Of a DNA stretch of 64,000 nucleotides, positions 38,993-50,540 are shown piece after piece (the first letter of the stretch is position 1; every line of letters begins with the position of its first letter). Source of the DNA: Ascidia mentula (lineage: Eukaryota; Chordata; Ascidiacea; Phlebobranchia; Ascidiidae). The stretch is from positions 24,640,266 to 24,704,265 of the forward strand of contig OX387197.1 of assembly GCA_947561715.1 (NCBI GenBank), written 5' to 3'. The notes under the pieces are model-generated. The model saw only the letters and a list, made by a program, of their open reading frames with translations, ran no database searches and was not told where the DNA came from. A program made the position numbers and the translations under genes.

Positions 38993-41173
38993 CCTTACTT
39001 TCTACAAAAGATTCCTCCAGAGGAAAATATTGTGGTGAAAACCATATATTCTTGTAGTAAATCTAAACAGCCACTGTTTTGACCTAACAGGTCGCATCGC
39101 TGTCACACCATAGCTGCACTGTTGAGACCTATTAGGGCGAAACAGTTTCTCTGTCTGCAGCTAACTACGAAAACATTATTGGCTTTATTGCTTATACGTC
39201 ATATGTTCTAATCTTGTCCCGATGAAAGTATGTTGTATAACGACCGAAACGTGGTCCAAACAAGTAGCTCTCTTGGCAGAGGAAATTTGATGCTTTAGCA
39301 CTTTTTCAGCAAGAGTTGAACCTTACAAAAATATGCTAATGAGTGGGTAGTTGAACGATTCATTTTTCCGCAAAATCCTGTTCCAATTTTTTCTTTTTTG
39401 TCAAAATATTGACTAACCATGGGGGCAAATGCCCCCAGGGGGTGGCTAAACCATTTTTCTAATGACTAGTTTTATTCAAAACTGTTGACCTGGGATGTTT
39501 CTTTCATAAAATCACGAATGATCGGCCACTTAAACGATTCATTTTCCACAAATACAGCCTAAATTTTGTGCTCCATTTTCACTATAATTTTTAGCAGCAC
39601 CCACCAGTAAGGAACTACCTGATTGAAATAGCCCAAAACCCCAAGAAAACTGCCTCAATCACCCCAAAATTCGCCATAACAACAGCACACGCATGTGAGC
39701 TCATTTAACCGAAAAACTGACTTATAAGCATTTGACTATAATCACTGGTTTGCTTTGTGTCGTAAAATTTCTTTTGTGACAAAGGTTTACACGGTGGCCA
39801 TTTCCCACACCCAAAATCTATTTTCATAGAAATACCAATATGCGTCCTAAAAGCGAAAGATTTTTTTATTTTTGCAGCAGCACCTGATTCATAAAACTTA
39901 ACAATGTTACCGATAATCTCGATGTTTCAATCGGTGATTATCTCAATAGAGTTTTAAGCCTTTTTTGGCTCCATGCAAAAGTATTAAACTGATTGATTGC
40001 TCAATTTATCCGTTTAATCGGAAACGGGTTAGTTGAGGTGACAACCATTTGACCCCGCGCTAAACCTTTGCGTTAATTACTTTGTAAATTACTAATTACT
40101 TCACAAAAAAACTTCCTAAAGGTTCAACAGAGCTCTCCGTTTAGTAAAGTTTATTACCATACACATCAAAGTTGTTCAATAAAGTGAAAAAATATTTCAT
40201 TTATAGTATTGTTTTTTGAAAAATATGTTCTTCAAAAGCATATTATTTTTAAAACCTCCTCTCTTTTGGCTTCCACGTCCGGAATCCGTTGGCATAAATA
40301 TAAATAACAATGTTTCTAAACCAACCCTACAGTAAAAGGTTAATTTCTAGGACTTTAAGTCTTATAAACGAAGAATAGTGCTGCATGAGAAAGCACATGA
40401 GCAAGTGCTTACTACTGCTTTTGCATGTCCATTGTGATATCAAAAACAAAAAAGCGAAGCCTGTCCCGTTTGCTACAAGTTGAAATCTGATACGGATTCA
40501 ACAATTTATTTGTGCGCGTATAAAAAAGATAGGCAACATAAAACCACCTCCAATTGACGTGAAAATCTGTCGTCACCAGAACCTTTCTCCCAACGCAACA
40601 AAACGATTGGTTACAGCTCGCGTCATATTAAATGAGGAAATTAATTATTGCGATGTGGCCTGATGACGTCACTTGCGTAACCATTATCGACAGAAAATCA
40701 CGCAAGCATTTGTGGCGATATGATACGCATTAAAAGCAGTACAGTATAAGGGATAAACGGTGTTTGGCACTGCGAAGCGTAGGAATGTATTACAAGACTG
40801 AATTGGTGCATGCAGTTTGACAAAAAACTAAACCGAAACACATATTTTAAAGTTATCGACACACATAGTGAGTTAGTGATATTGCTGTTCGATGTGATGT
40901 AATCAAGTTTTGTATGTAACGCATCACTGTCCGAACGCGAGGGTCTTTTTCTAGACGGTCCGCCTGAAATCCAATGCATCTTTCTTCACACCAAAGCAAG
41001 AATATTGGCTTTGACAAAATGTGCAATACTCGCAATCCACAAAGTAATCAACCATGAAGCGAGCGCATTAAAACCAAGGAACATAAAAATCTAACACACA
41101 GCGAATATTATGCGTCTCTGTCGGACTGCGAAGCGTGAACTTTATTCGAATAAGACGAGCGCAGACGCTCAGC
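38993..41173. promoter_or_regulatory. Intergenic region upstream of G4
   Basis: Contains a hammerhead-like repeat (CCGATGA core, about 39213-39260), a unit-specific insertion (about 39290-39840), a shortened repeat A (about 40380-40800) and the T5 poly(A) signal (minus AATAAA at 41146-41141). No gene is recognised. Confidence 0.4.
39290..39840. mobile_element. Unit-5-specific insertion with GC hairpin
   Basis: Sequence between 'gaggaaatttgatg' and 'cgtcctaaaagcgaaag' replaces the short stretch found in all other units. It holds a perfect 7-bp hairpin, GGGGGCA-AA-TGCCCCC, at 39421-39436 in otherwise AT-rich DNA, and no protein-coding frame. I read it as a non-autonomous element or other insertion; its ends are not resolved. 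Confidence 0.45.
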
Positions 41174-41503
41174 TCACAAATATGAGCTGCACTGCTCTCC
41201 GATGACATCTATCGTAACGCTTTCGCTCGTCGCACGACCGCTAGAGGCGGTTGCAAGCACTTCGGGAGGCGGGGCTGGGAATTGATCCACGCCTTCTTCC
41301 GCCTCGCGGAGTTCGGTTGTCGAGGAGAAAAAGTTCGAGTTGTCGTAACCGAATCTTCCCGGAGAGAGGGTGGAAATGGCGGGCGACATCGACAAAGGAC
41401 TCGCGCATCGCGAAGAGCTGAACGAGCTCATACTCGAATTGCTTCTTCCCATTTTGAAGGAGTCTTCCACGTTCTCGCCACTAGGGCTTCCGAACCCACG
41501 TGA
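41174..41503 (-). CDS. T5: candidate terminal tail exon of G5
   Basis: Intact 109-aa frame with the acceptor-like AATAG|TCACG and a following poly(A) signal. Donor GAG|GTGAGA after 42502 in the G5 helix-7 exon is in the same phase. The joined form would have 920 aa and end in SSYL. Difference from the ZP-gene tail: GENVED for GEHVED. Of the five copies, only T2 and T5 keep both acceptor and frame, and of these only T5 belongs to a receptor without a nonsense codon. Confidence 0.55.
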   Translation of the reverse strand, partial: SRGFGSPSGENVEDSFKMGRSNSSMSSFSSSRCASPLSMSPAISTLSPGRFGYDNSNFFSSTTELREAEEGVDQFPAPPPEVLATASSGRATSESVTIDVIGEQCSSYL

Positions 41504-42414
41504 CTATTAAAACACAAAAATTATATCTTGTGTTGTGAAAAAACTATTTTATTACTAACATTGCTGCTCCACACGATGCACAACGCTATATACAGTTACT
41601 TGTTGGTTGAATTTCATTATCAATTTAATCATCGCCGTGATGTAAGCGCGTCACTGCTCACTGCACCGATGTTGTTATTCATACGAAGATCAAAACCGTA
41701 TACGCGTGTGACGACAAAGTTGTTTTGATTGCGGAAACGACAGAGGGTTCGTATAAAATAAAACGTAGGCGGATAATTGGATACAGCTCGCGTAATGTCA
41801 AATGAGAGAATTAGTTATAGCAATGTGGCGTGGTACGTCATCTTCCCAACTACAACAGAGAATCACACAAGCTAAAATGGCGATAAAATACGCGATAGAA
41901 AGCAGTGCAACGTGAAAGAGGAATATTAGGCCACGCAAAACCAGCATGCGTTGCGATACTGTGGAAAAGTCCGATCTCCAAGTGGGCGATCCTGCCTTGC
42001 CACCCGAAACACGACCAATTCTCTTGGACGTTTGTGAGTTTCTGCACCAGTTTAACTCGACTATAACAAATACACTGTTCAACCACTGAGTTTTCTTGTA
42101 TTATTCGGAGGACCAGTGGCAAACCGCGGTTTCCCGGCGACGTGTATTTTGGTTATCCCACGTTTCGTAACTTTATGACAGCTGAGGTCACGAAGTTGGA
42201 AAATCCAGCATTGACGTGCGACAATTGCTTCCACTCAGTTTCTTCAATGAAAAACGAGAAAACCAACATATTTTTGGTCATCCTGTTGTACTGATTTTAC
42301 TTGTCTTTGTTTGCTGCAAATTCCGATCACATTGAATTAAAAAACCGTTTGTTCAAATATATATACATGAGAGATTTTTATGTGAAGTCTTATTCGTTTT
42401 GGAAAAAGTAAAGT
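41504..42414. other. Putative last intron of G5
   Basis: Contains repeat B (about 41630-41990) with the mutated CRE TGACGACA. No minus AATAAA follows the helix-7 stop, so a transcript would most naturally run on to the signal after T5. No coding signal. Confidence 0.45.
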
Positions 42415-45400
42415 TTAGGAATTGCGTGTGGAAACCAAGCTCAGTTTGAAGGAATCAGTCATCTGACTTCTGTTCCAGGAATCCACGACTGCTCTTCTCA
42501 CCTCCTTGCTCATCACACAGTAGATGATAAGAAGAAAGAAGCCCTGAAGTCCGTTCAATATCACGTTCAAGTACATCATTACTGGGTGGTTTACTGTGGA
42601 GAAAAAAAAACAATTTACCTAAGGCAATCAACAGTCGTTCAACCCATCTTCTTACTTTGTATGAGCATGAAAGTCCATGGTATTCCCAGAACTGGCATCA
42701 GCAACACCACAGCCCTAAAACTTGCTTTGACATGAACCAAATTGGCCTCCACCTTATTTGAATTAGCACGAAGTCGATTGTTGGTTGCTTTGAAATCCTC
42801 TGCTTTCTTGCTCATATCGTAAACGAACTTTCCGACTTTTAATGCAATCAACAAGTTGGTTGCAACCACCAAAATGAGGGGAACCACCACTCCTGCAACC
42901 AGGACCCACGAGTCTTTCTTGATCCAGCATTGTGAGTAGGGTTTGACTTGAGTGAGTCCATCAAGCAAGGGTGGGTTTGTGTCCATATAATTTCCAGTGA
43001 GAAATCCAGCCAATGAAAAGGCGGTAACCATGACAGCAGGAAGAATCCATCCAGTAAAGAGTTGAACAAGTCTTTCCTTCTTAGCGTTGGATGTGTGAAG
43101 AGAATTTCCCAGTGTTTTTCGTGCCAGAGTTACTCCTTCGAGCAACATCCACATAGCTGTGTTGAGAAATTGGCTTATATTTAATACTTGTGTTAAGTTT
43201 AAAGTTAATCTTACCTGAACACAAAAAGAAGTAATGCGTCAACACAGCCGTCATCTCACAAACAGGTTTTGAGTTTAAAGCCGAATCACCGATGAGGATG
43301 AAGAAGTGAAATATAAACAAGGCAACGCACAAGTTTATTTGCACAAAGGTTCGTGCGGATCTTAGTCGCCTTCGTACTGATCCCAGCACAGTGATTGCCA
43401 ATACAAGTGAAACTTCTGATACAGCTTCCAGGACGTACGAAGTGATCTGATCAAAATGAAGAGATTTAAATTCCAAACTTAATTAGATGCTTTCTTGCTA
43501 CATTGGTTTAGATACGTGTTACGTATTTTTTTGGTGCAAAATCTTTACTTATGGTATAGCCGGTTTGATAAAACGGAATTTCATCAAAATTCAACATTTT
43601 TTTCATCGAGAGTTTTTCTGTGCGATGCATTACCTTGACATCTTTGGGAATGAAAACTGTGTCGAGAATAAGAAGAGCAGCGAATATGGTGCTGTGGTTT
43701 GAAGCGCACACGAAGTCCTGACTTGTGGCACGCAGGGTCTTGATTCCTCGACTGGAAAACCTGTGTAAGGTAAACGAACGCTAAATTCATGTTAACTAAG
43801 GGTGGCAGTTTGAGTTATGTGGGTTGGTGCAAAGGGTGTAGTTGATAGTCTTGTTGCATCGATGCAAGCACATAATATAGTTTGGAAATACAGAACTATC
43901 ATATAATGGCACCTTAGAATATTTACAATTGCTCAAATGTCCGAAGTTTGCTTTTTTTGGTCGTTGACAAGCATTAAGATTGAATCGAATAATGTGCTTC
44001 AAAGGATGGTTGAAATGTGAGCAAATACTCACTTATTATCGCTCTCATCGAGAAAGACGCACTTCGCCTCACCCGACCTCACTTGTGCGCCACCTTGCGA
44101 GAATGCTGTCGTCAACTGCGTCAAACTGATGGTGGCGTCAGAGATCGTCATCGTGTAATTTACCGGAGCCGACATTCCTGGGTTGACTGCAATCAAGTTA
44201 AGCAGAGGAACAGTAATACTGATTTCTCCTCCCGTGGCGGTTGGAGGCTTTCTGTCAACATTCGGTATGAACGACTCCATTTCCTCCAGCGTTCCTTGCA
44301 CGAATGCAACACTTATATCGTTGGTCGTGTCGACCCCAAGCAGAGCGGTGCCTTGCGACTCGGCGATTGGCTTAGTCGGGTCACGTGACTCGCCAAATAT
44401 GATGCGAACTTCCTTCGTTGGATGGTTGCAAAGACTTGGAGAAACTCTGCACAGACCACGTAGTTCTGACGATTGTGACGTAGTTGGTGATGACGTTGAC
44501 AAAATTTCTGTAAACGACCACTGTTTTTGTAATGTAGTAAACTACATCGTTTTATTACGATTGTTGTGCCTTGCTATAAACACCGAAAATGTAACATAAA
44601 AAATTTTGCCGTTTTGTTCGCTCTGTGCTGTGGGAATTGTGTTGACGTTGTTGCAATGGCTATACATGATTTTTGAATAATTAGATCACTGAAATTTGTG
44701 TTAAAAGGGGCAAATTGTCAAGTAGTTTAAGTTGCACACCTACAGTATTAGTGAAAATCAAAACCACCATACCGTCATTTACATTGCTATTTAATTAATA
44801 ACCTGTCAGAACGCCTTCCGACTTCGTTTTCAATTGCCTCGGTCATACTATTTGAGTGATTGGTTTGCTAAACCTGGAAGTCGTTATTGCATCAGGTTCA
44901 AAAATCTGAGCTCTACAATTATCCGCGCAACTTAATGACTAAAATAAACCTATGAACTCATTTTTAAATTGTTTTTTGAAATGGTGATAATGATAAACTC
45001 ATCCACCCAACCTCTGGTATGTTTAACAACATAACGTACATTATGACTTAACATTACCTGGGAAAGTGGATTGACGAAGTGGGGTCGTTTCTTGGAGTGT
45101 TGATGATTTTGTGATCGTTTCTGTTGGTAGCTTGGAAGTGATTTCTGCTGTCGATTCACGAAACAATGTAGATTGTGTGTAGGGATCGGTTGTTTTGTTG
45201 TATTTGTAGTTTTTTGTTGTCTGTTGTAATGTTGTCATCGTTGCTGTTGTAGATGGTGAGCTTGTTTCAACAGCCGTGAAGTTCGCTGTGAAGAACGTTA
45301 GTGTTGTTATACGTCGAAGATAAAATAATTAATTTACAGAAAACTGTCCTTCTGTCAAAAAAATTGATTGTATTTTTGATCGTATTTCTGTTGTTAACGC

Positions 45401-47816
45401 ATCCAGACATGTTGTTTGTCAAGCGCTTCCGCGAAAAAAGCTGCCGTATAGTCAGTTCACTCATCACACCTTACCTTTATATTTACAAATGAAAGGTCGA
45501 TTTTCAGAGCAATTACTCCGTGAGAAGTCAAGGTCAACGTTACTGTCCTTCGTGGCAACTAGGCATCCTTCGGACGTATTATTCACGTTGCTGCATTCCG
45601 GATATTTCTTTCCTGTCAAAATGATAGTTAATGGGTGCTGGTCATAGTTCTATATTTAAGGATGCTGTTTTCTCGATATAACAAGCTAGAACAATCTTAA
45701 TACATGACTGTACCAGCAAACTTCTATTTAAATGTTAAAAATTGCATGAAGAAAGCATGGTTCTGCGTAAATCAAAAGCCTTTTAGCGCTATTATAGATC
45801 CCCGTGACAAATTCTTTCATAGTTTGATCTGTTCATTACGGAAACACACCAACATTTCCTTGTTTTTTTGTAAAAACTTATAATTTTACAGACTCTGCCA
45901 TCGATTTTTAATACAGCTTCCCAGTGAAAGTTACCAACACAATTCTCACCCACGTAAGCTGGTAGCGACATATTGCCTCTGTATCTAACTAAGTTCTCGA
46001 TCGCATCCAAGTCTTCTCCAACCCTTATTTCCTCTGATATTTCAGCACCCATCTCACCACACTCTTTTTTAGCTTCGGTAAAATTCACGAGAGGTTGGTG
46101 AACCATGACAAAACATTTCCGTCCAGATTCTGTAAATGTTTTTAGCACATTAAAGCGAAAGTGATCAGTTGCTGTAACGACCGTATAACATGTTGCAAAT
46201 GGTAAATGGTTGTAAACTTATATGTTGCAATTGGGAATCTTACAAGTCGTGAAATTAAAACTTCACTGAATTAAAGTGTCTTTGCTTTAGGTAGTTATTT
46301 GATCGCAAGGTAGGTAGAAATCGTAACCACGGTAGTGTTTATCTTGGGAAGACCAACCCTATAAAAGTATTTCAACCCTCCAATATTTCCGCTTTCAAAA
46401 TTACAGTCGGTATCAGCGTACATTTAGAGATAGTTAAAGTTTTTTGAGCTGATGTAGTGTTGGAGCTTTGTAACCCATCATAGTCTGTTGGAGTAACACT
46501 TCCAATAACTTCTATTTGACCACTTATAACCTTCTGGTAAACTTACCGTGTATATCAATACTCCGATCAATGCAGTCGATTTCAGCATTCAAATCTGAAA
46601 CCAAATTTCATTACACAGATGGACTTCAATAGTCAACAGAACAAAAACACTGAAAATGACAAACAGAGTAGCGGGATTTTATGCATCGCTAAAGCTGACT
46701 GAAGTAAAATGCACATTAGTTTAGTATTTAGCCTTCTAATCATATTGTTAGATGTAGCCTTGTACTAATTGTACTTCTAACCTTTTGTTTGGCAAATATA
46801 GTATCTTGTTTTTGTGCAGTTGATATTCTTTAAGTCAAAACTAAAGCCATTGATTCTGACGCAGAAATTATTGTTTCTTGCTGGCCAGTCCAATGCAGAC
46901 CCATCTGTCCAGTTCCTATCTTTAGCACCTGTACAGCCAAGTGAAGTTCTTTTATAGCGTATTTTCTTCGAAATACTCCATGCTTTTTTTGCTGTTTCAA
47001 CTTCTGATATTCAAACTACTTAAAATACTCTCATGAGTCATAGTGATTTCAAGTAATATCGTTTCCTTTATGTGTGCATGATCATAAAAATTCCACTTAC
47101 CGAGCCAAGAACCATTTGATTTGTCGTGGTGCCGTGCCACCTTTGCAGCAAACTTTACGGCGATAAATTGACATTCGGACTCGACTTTAGCCAGCTCCAT
47201 ACTCCTCTCTTTACAACCCGATATCGCACCCTTAAAGTTCTCTCTAGTTGCAATGAAACAGTAGCGCTTGCTGGTGGCTGCGCAAGAAACAACCAATGGA
47301 ACAGAAGAATTTAGACGAACATTATAGCCCACGAAACTACTTTAATATTTGTTTGCAAACGTTTTGGTTGTTTCTACAATATCACTTTCAAAACAAAAGA
47401 TTTGAAATGAAAATAAAAAGGTTGAATTGTGCAATCTTATTCTGTGCGAACCGTTTGAATTATCACACAAGTCCCCAAATTATTTAAGCTTGAAACACCC
47501 GAGGCTGAACTCTATAAATTTAAACCAGATTTGGATTCGTGTAAATGTCGACTCCGAATCTATTCGAGGTGTGTCTAAAAGTTCCAGTAATATCAACGCT
47601 CATAAAATTTCTCACGGAGTCAACAAAATGGCGAATGAGTGCGGGAATAACTCTTGACTTTAGTGTACCGCATTAACCAACAAATTTTGGAAATTAAATG
47701 CAATAATTTTGTTAAAGCGATTTGTACTCACGGGATTGCTGGACGCTGTAAATCGCCAAAGTAGCCAGAAGCACCGCGGTGAATTCGGCCGCAATTACTT
47801 GTTTTATAAAAACCAT
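42415..47816 (-). CDS. G5: CTLD-CTLD-GAIN-7TM adhesion GPCR (reference copy)
   Basis: Exons: 47816-47732, 47277-47101, 46928-46782, 46594-46547, 46129-45809, 45285-45058, 44507-44033, 43760-43634, 43446-43215, 43156-42656 and 42593-42415; 839 aa. Approximate layout: signal peptide 1-28, CTLD1 29-136, linker with one Cys 137-152, CTLD2 153-259, Thr/Ser stalk 260-335, short GAIN-B with GPS 336-536, seven helices 537-815, short tail. GPS has only two cysteines (CVF and VCA) and lacks the usual tryptophans, but keeps H-S-T and a Stachel-like TIFAALL. It shares with G3 the CTLD2 deletion and weak GTCACG donor. Family knowledge predicts a surface receptor, possibly G-protein coupled, with a tethered agonist; the ligand is unknown. 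Confidence 0.82.
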
Positions 47817-48840
47817 GCTTACTTTCTGGAAAACATTCTTCCGGAGGAAAATATTGTGGTGAAAACCATATATTCTTACAGTAAATCGAAACGACCATTG
47901 TTTCGACCTAACAGGTCGCATCGTTGTCACACCATAGCTGCACTGATGAGACCTAGTTGGTCGAAACAGTGTCCCTGTCTGCCGCTCACTGTGAAAACAT
48001 TATTGCCTTTATTGCTTATACATCATATATTATAATCTTGGCCTGAGGATGGTCTGTTGCATAACGACCGAAACGTCGTCCAAACTAGTAGCTTTCTTGC
48101 CAGAGGAACTTTGATTTATTGTCTAATCAGAAATATTGGTGCGTTTTTATCGGAAACTGTTCATTGGAACTTATGCTGCCAACTTGTATAGCAGTTACAA
48201 TTCACTAAACTCCCAACGCAAAAGCGGAAGAGTTTTTTTATCTTGGCAGCAGCACCTGATTCGAAAAACTTGTTACCGATAATCTCATTGGTTCTATCAG
48301 TGATTTTCTTAATAGAGTTTTAAGTCTATTTTTGGCTCCGTGCAAAATTATTAAACTGATTGATTGCTCAATTTATCACGTGACTCACATCAAAACCCGT
48401 TTAATCGGAAACGAATTAGTTAAGGTGATAATCAAACTGACCCCGCGTTGAACGTCTGCGTTAATTTGTGTAAAAACTTTATAAAACTTCAACAGATTCC
48501 GTTTAGTAGAGATTATTACCATAAACATCAACTTTGCTCAATAAAGTGCAAAAATATGTTTATTCATAGTATTTTGTATTGAAAAATATGTTGCTCCAAG
48601 GCGTATTATTTTAAAAACCTCCTATCTTGGCTTCAACGACCGGAATCCCCGTTGGCGTAAACATAGATAACAATGTTCCTAAACTAACTCTATAGTAAAG
48701 GGTAAATTTCTATGACCTCGAGTCTTATGAACGGGGAAGGATTTAGAAAAAGAAAATAATCCGTCACGCACTCCAGTTTTTTGAAGCTCTTGATCTAATT
48801 ATTATTCTAATACACTGTCGACTTTTTGATTTAATATTTT

Positions 48841-48934
48841 CTTCTTTTGGCTCATTAAAACTTGCGGAAGCCTAGCTGGATAGCAGGCGAAACGTTGTTG
48901 AATAAAACTTACGTTTTAATTGTGCCAGAAGAAC
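48841..48934. mobile_element. MITE-like inverted-repeat element, unit 6
   Basis: Third copy of the GTTCTTCTGGC inverted-repeat element at the homologous site. Its left terminal repeat is mutated (CTTCTTTTGGC) while the right one is intact. Confidence 0.45.
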
Positions 48935-50001
48935 AGACTATTTAATTACAACATGCTTGGCAGCAACAGAAACATTATATTTGTCGAATTTGTTTTTTTT
49001 TCAGAAATAGGTTTGTAATATTCTTTGCAACGAAAACTAACTAACCTCTTATGCTCGTTTTGTAGCACCCACATTATTGCAAAATGGTGCAATACAGAAT
49101 CATTTTTCTAATCACTATCGCAACGCAAGCGTACTAATGCTGAATGCACCGCTGTAATACGAAGAATAAACCGTGCAAAAAGGTAAACTGCATACGCGTG
49201 TGACGTCAAACTTCTGATTGCGGAAATGGACAGAGTGTTCGCCTGAATCAAAATGTCGGGAATATTGGGTTCTAAGAGCTGCATGAGAAAGCACATGAGC
49301 AAGTGCTTACTACTGCTTCTGCATGTCCATTGTGATATCAAAAACAAAAAAGCGAAGCCTGCCCCGTCTGCAAAGCTGAGATAGTTCAACGATTTATTTG
49401 TGCGCGTATAAATAAGACAGGCAACAACACCACCTCCAATTGACGTGAAAATCTGTCGTCACAGCACCTTCCTCCCAACGCAACAAAACGATTGATTACA
49501 GCTCGCGTCATATTAAATGAGGAAATGAATTATTGCGAGGTGGCCTGATGACGTCGCTCGCGTAACCATTATCGACAGAAAATCACGCAAGCATTTGTGG
49601 CGATATGATACGCGTTAAAAGCAGTACAGTATAAGGGATAAACGGTGTTTGGCATTGCGAAGCGTATAGGAATGTATTACAAGACTGAACCAAACCGAAG
49701 CACATCTTTTAAAGTTGTCGACACACATAGTGAGTTAGTGATATTGCTGTTCGATGTGATGTCATCAAAATTTGTATATAACGCATCACTGTCCGAACGC
49801 AAGGTCTTTTTGTAGACGGTCCGCCTGAAATCCAATGCATCTTTCTTCACACCAAAGCAAGAATATTGACTTTGACAAATTATGCAATACTCGCAATCCA
49901 CAAAGTAATCAACCATGGAGCGAGCGCATTAAAACCAAGGAACATAAAAATCTAACACACAGCGAATATTATGCGTCTCTATCGGACTGCGAAGCGTGAA
50001 C

Positions 50002-50007
50002 TTTATT
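50002..50007 (-). terminator. Poly(A) signal after ZP-gene tail
   Basis: AATAAA on the minus strand, about 30 nt after the stop codon of the FN3-mucin-ZP gene. The same hexamer is conserved after T1 to T5 (4980-4975, 14041-14036, 23180-23175, 32142-32137, 41146-41141). Confidence 0.65.
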
Positions 50008-50034
50008 CGAATAAGACGAGCGCAGAAGCTCAGC

Positions 50035-50540
50035 TCACAAATATGAACTGCACTGCTCTCCGATGACATCTATCGTAACACTTTCGCTCGTCGCACGACC
50101 GCTAGAGGCGGTTGCAAGCACTTCGGGAGGCGGGGCTGGGAATTGATCCACGCCTTCTTCCGCCTCGCGGAGTTCAGTGGTCGAGGAGAAAAAGTTCGAG
50201 TTGTCGTAACCGAATCTTCCCGGAGAGAGGGTGGAAATGGCGGGCGACATCGACAAAGGACTCGCGCATCGCGAAGAGCTGAACGTGCTCATACTCGAAT
50301 TGCTCCTTCCCACTTTGAAGGAGTCTTCCACGTGCTCGCCACTCGGGCTTCCGAATCCACGTGACTCGAATGGCGTCTGCGAAACGTTCGCGGCTCCCGC
50401 CAGCTGCTTGTTGCGCCTCCTCTGCCTCCTCAAGCGGACCAACACGCAGATTATGACGACACAACAGAAAACGATTATGACGCTCAGGGAAATCACCAGG
50501 ACGAGGACTGTGGTCTCTTCGAGGATTGATCCACTGGAAG
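50035..50540 (-). other. Membrane helix and cytoplasmic tail exon of ZP gene
   Basis: One exon encodes the helix VLVISLSVIIVFCCVVIICV, a basic stop-transfer (RLRRQRRR), a 25-residue spacer ending TPFE, and then the tail module SRGFGSPSG onward. The point where homology to T1-T5 begins is GAG|TCACGTGG; in T2, T4 and T5 the bases just before it form a splice acceptor. The tail has repeated Ser-Pro sites, YDN (Grb2-type SH2 motif if phosphorylated), PAPPP and C-terminal SSYL (class I PDZ-ligand pattern). Confidence 0.8.

Larger units (their letters stand above)
5008..50034. repeat. Five complete 8.9-9.1 kb tandem units
   Basis: Measured from the end of one tail block to the next, the units are 5008-14068, 14069-23207, 23208-32169, 32170-41173 and 41174-50034 (9061, 9139, 8962, 9004 and 8861 bp). 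A partial unit occupies 1-5007. Each complete unit reads, on the minus strand from its upper end: repeat A, receptor exons, repeat B, tail block. The last tail copy belongs to the ZP gene. Divergence of a few percent with private insertions argues against simple assembly duplication. Confidence 0.85.
47817..50034. promoter_or_regulatory. Region between FN3-mucin-ZP gene and G5
   Basis: Holds the hammerhead-like repeat (CTGAGGA core, about 48037-48085), the MITE-like element at about 48841-48934, repeat A (about 49110-49680) and the poly(A) signal of the ZP gene (minus AATAAA at 50007-50002). The G5 promoter should be here. No other gene. Confidence 0.45.

Noticed and set aside
5008..50034. 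Assembly artefact as explanation for the tandem array
   Set aside because: Units differ by substitutions, indels, private insertions and distinct stop or splice changes, which simple duplicate contigs would not show. Long reads could still correct copy number.
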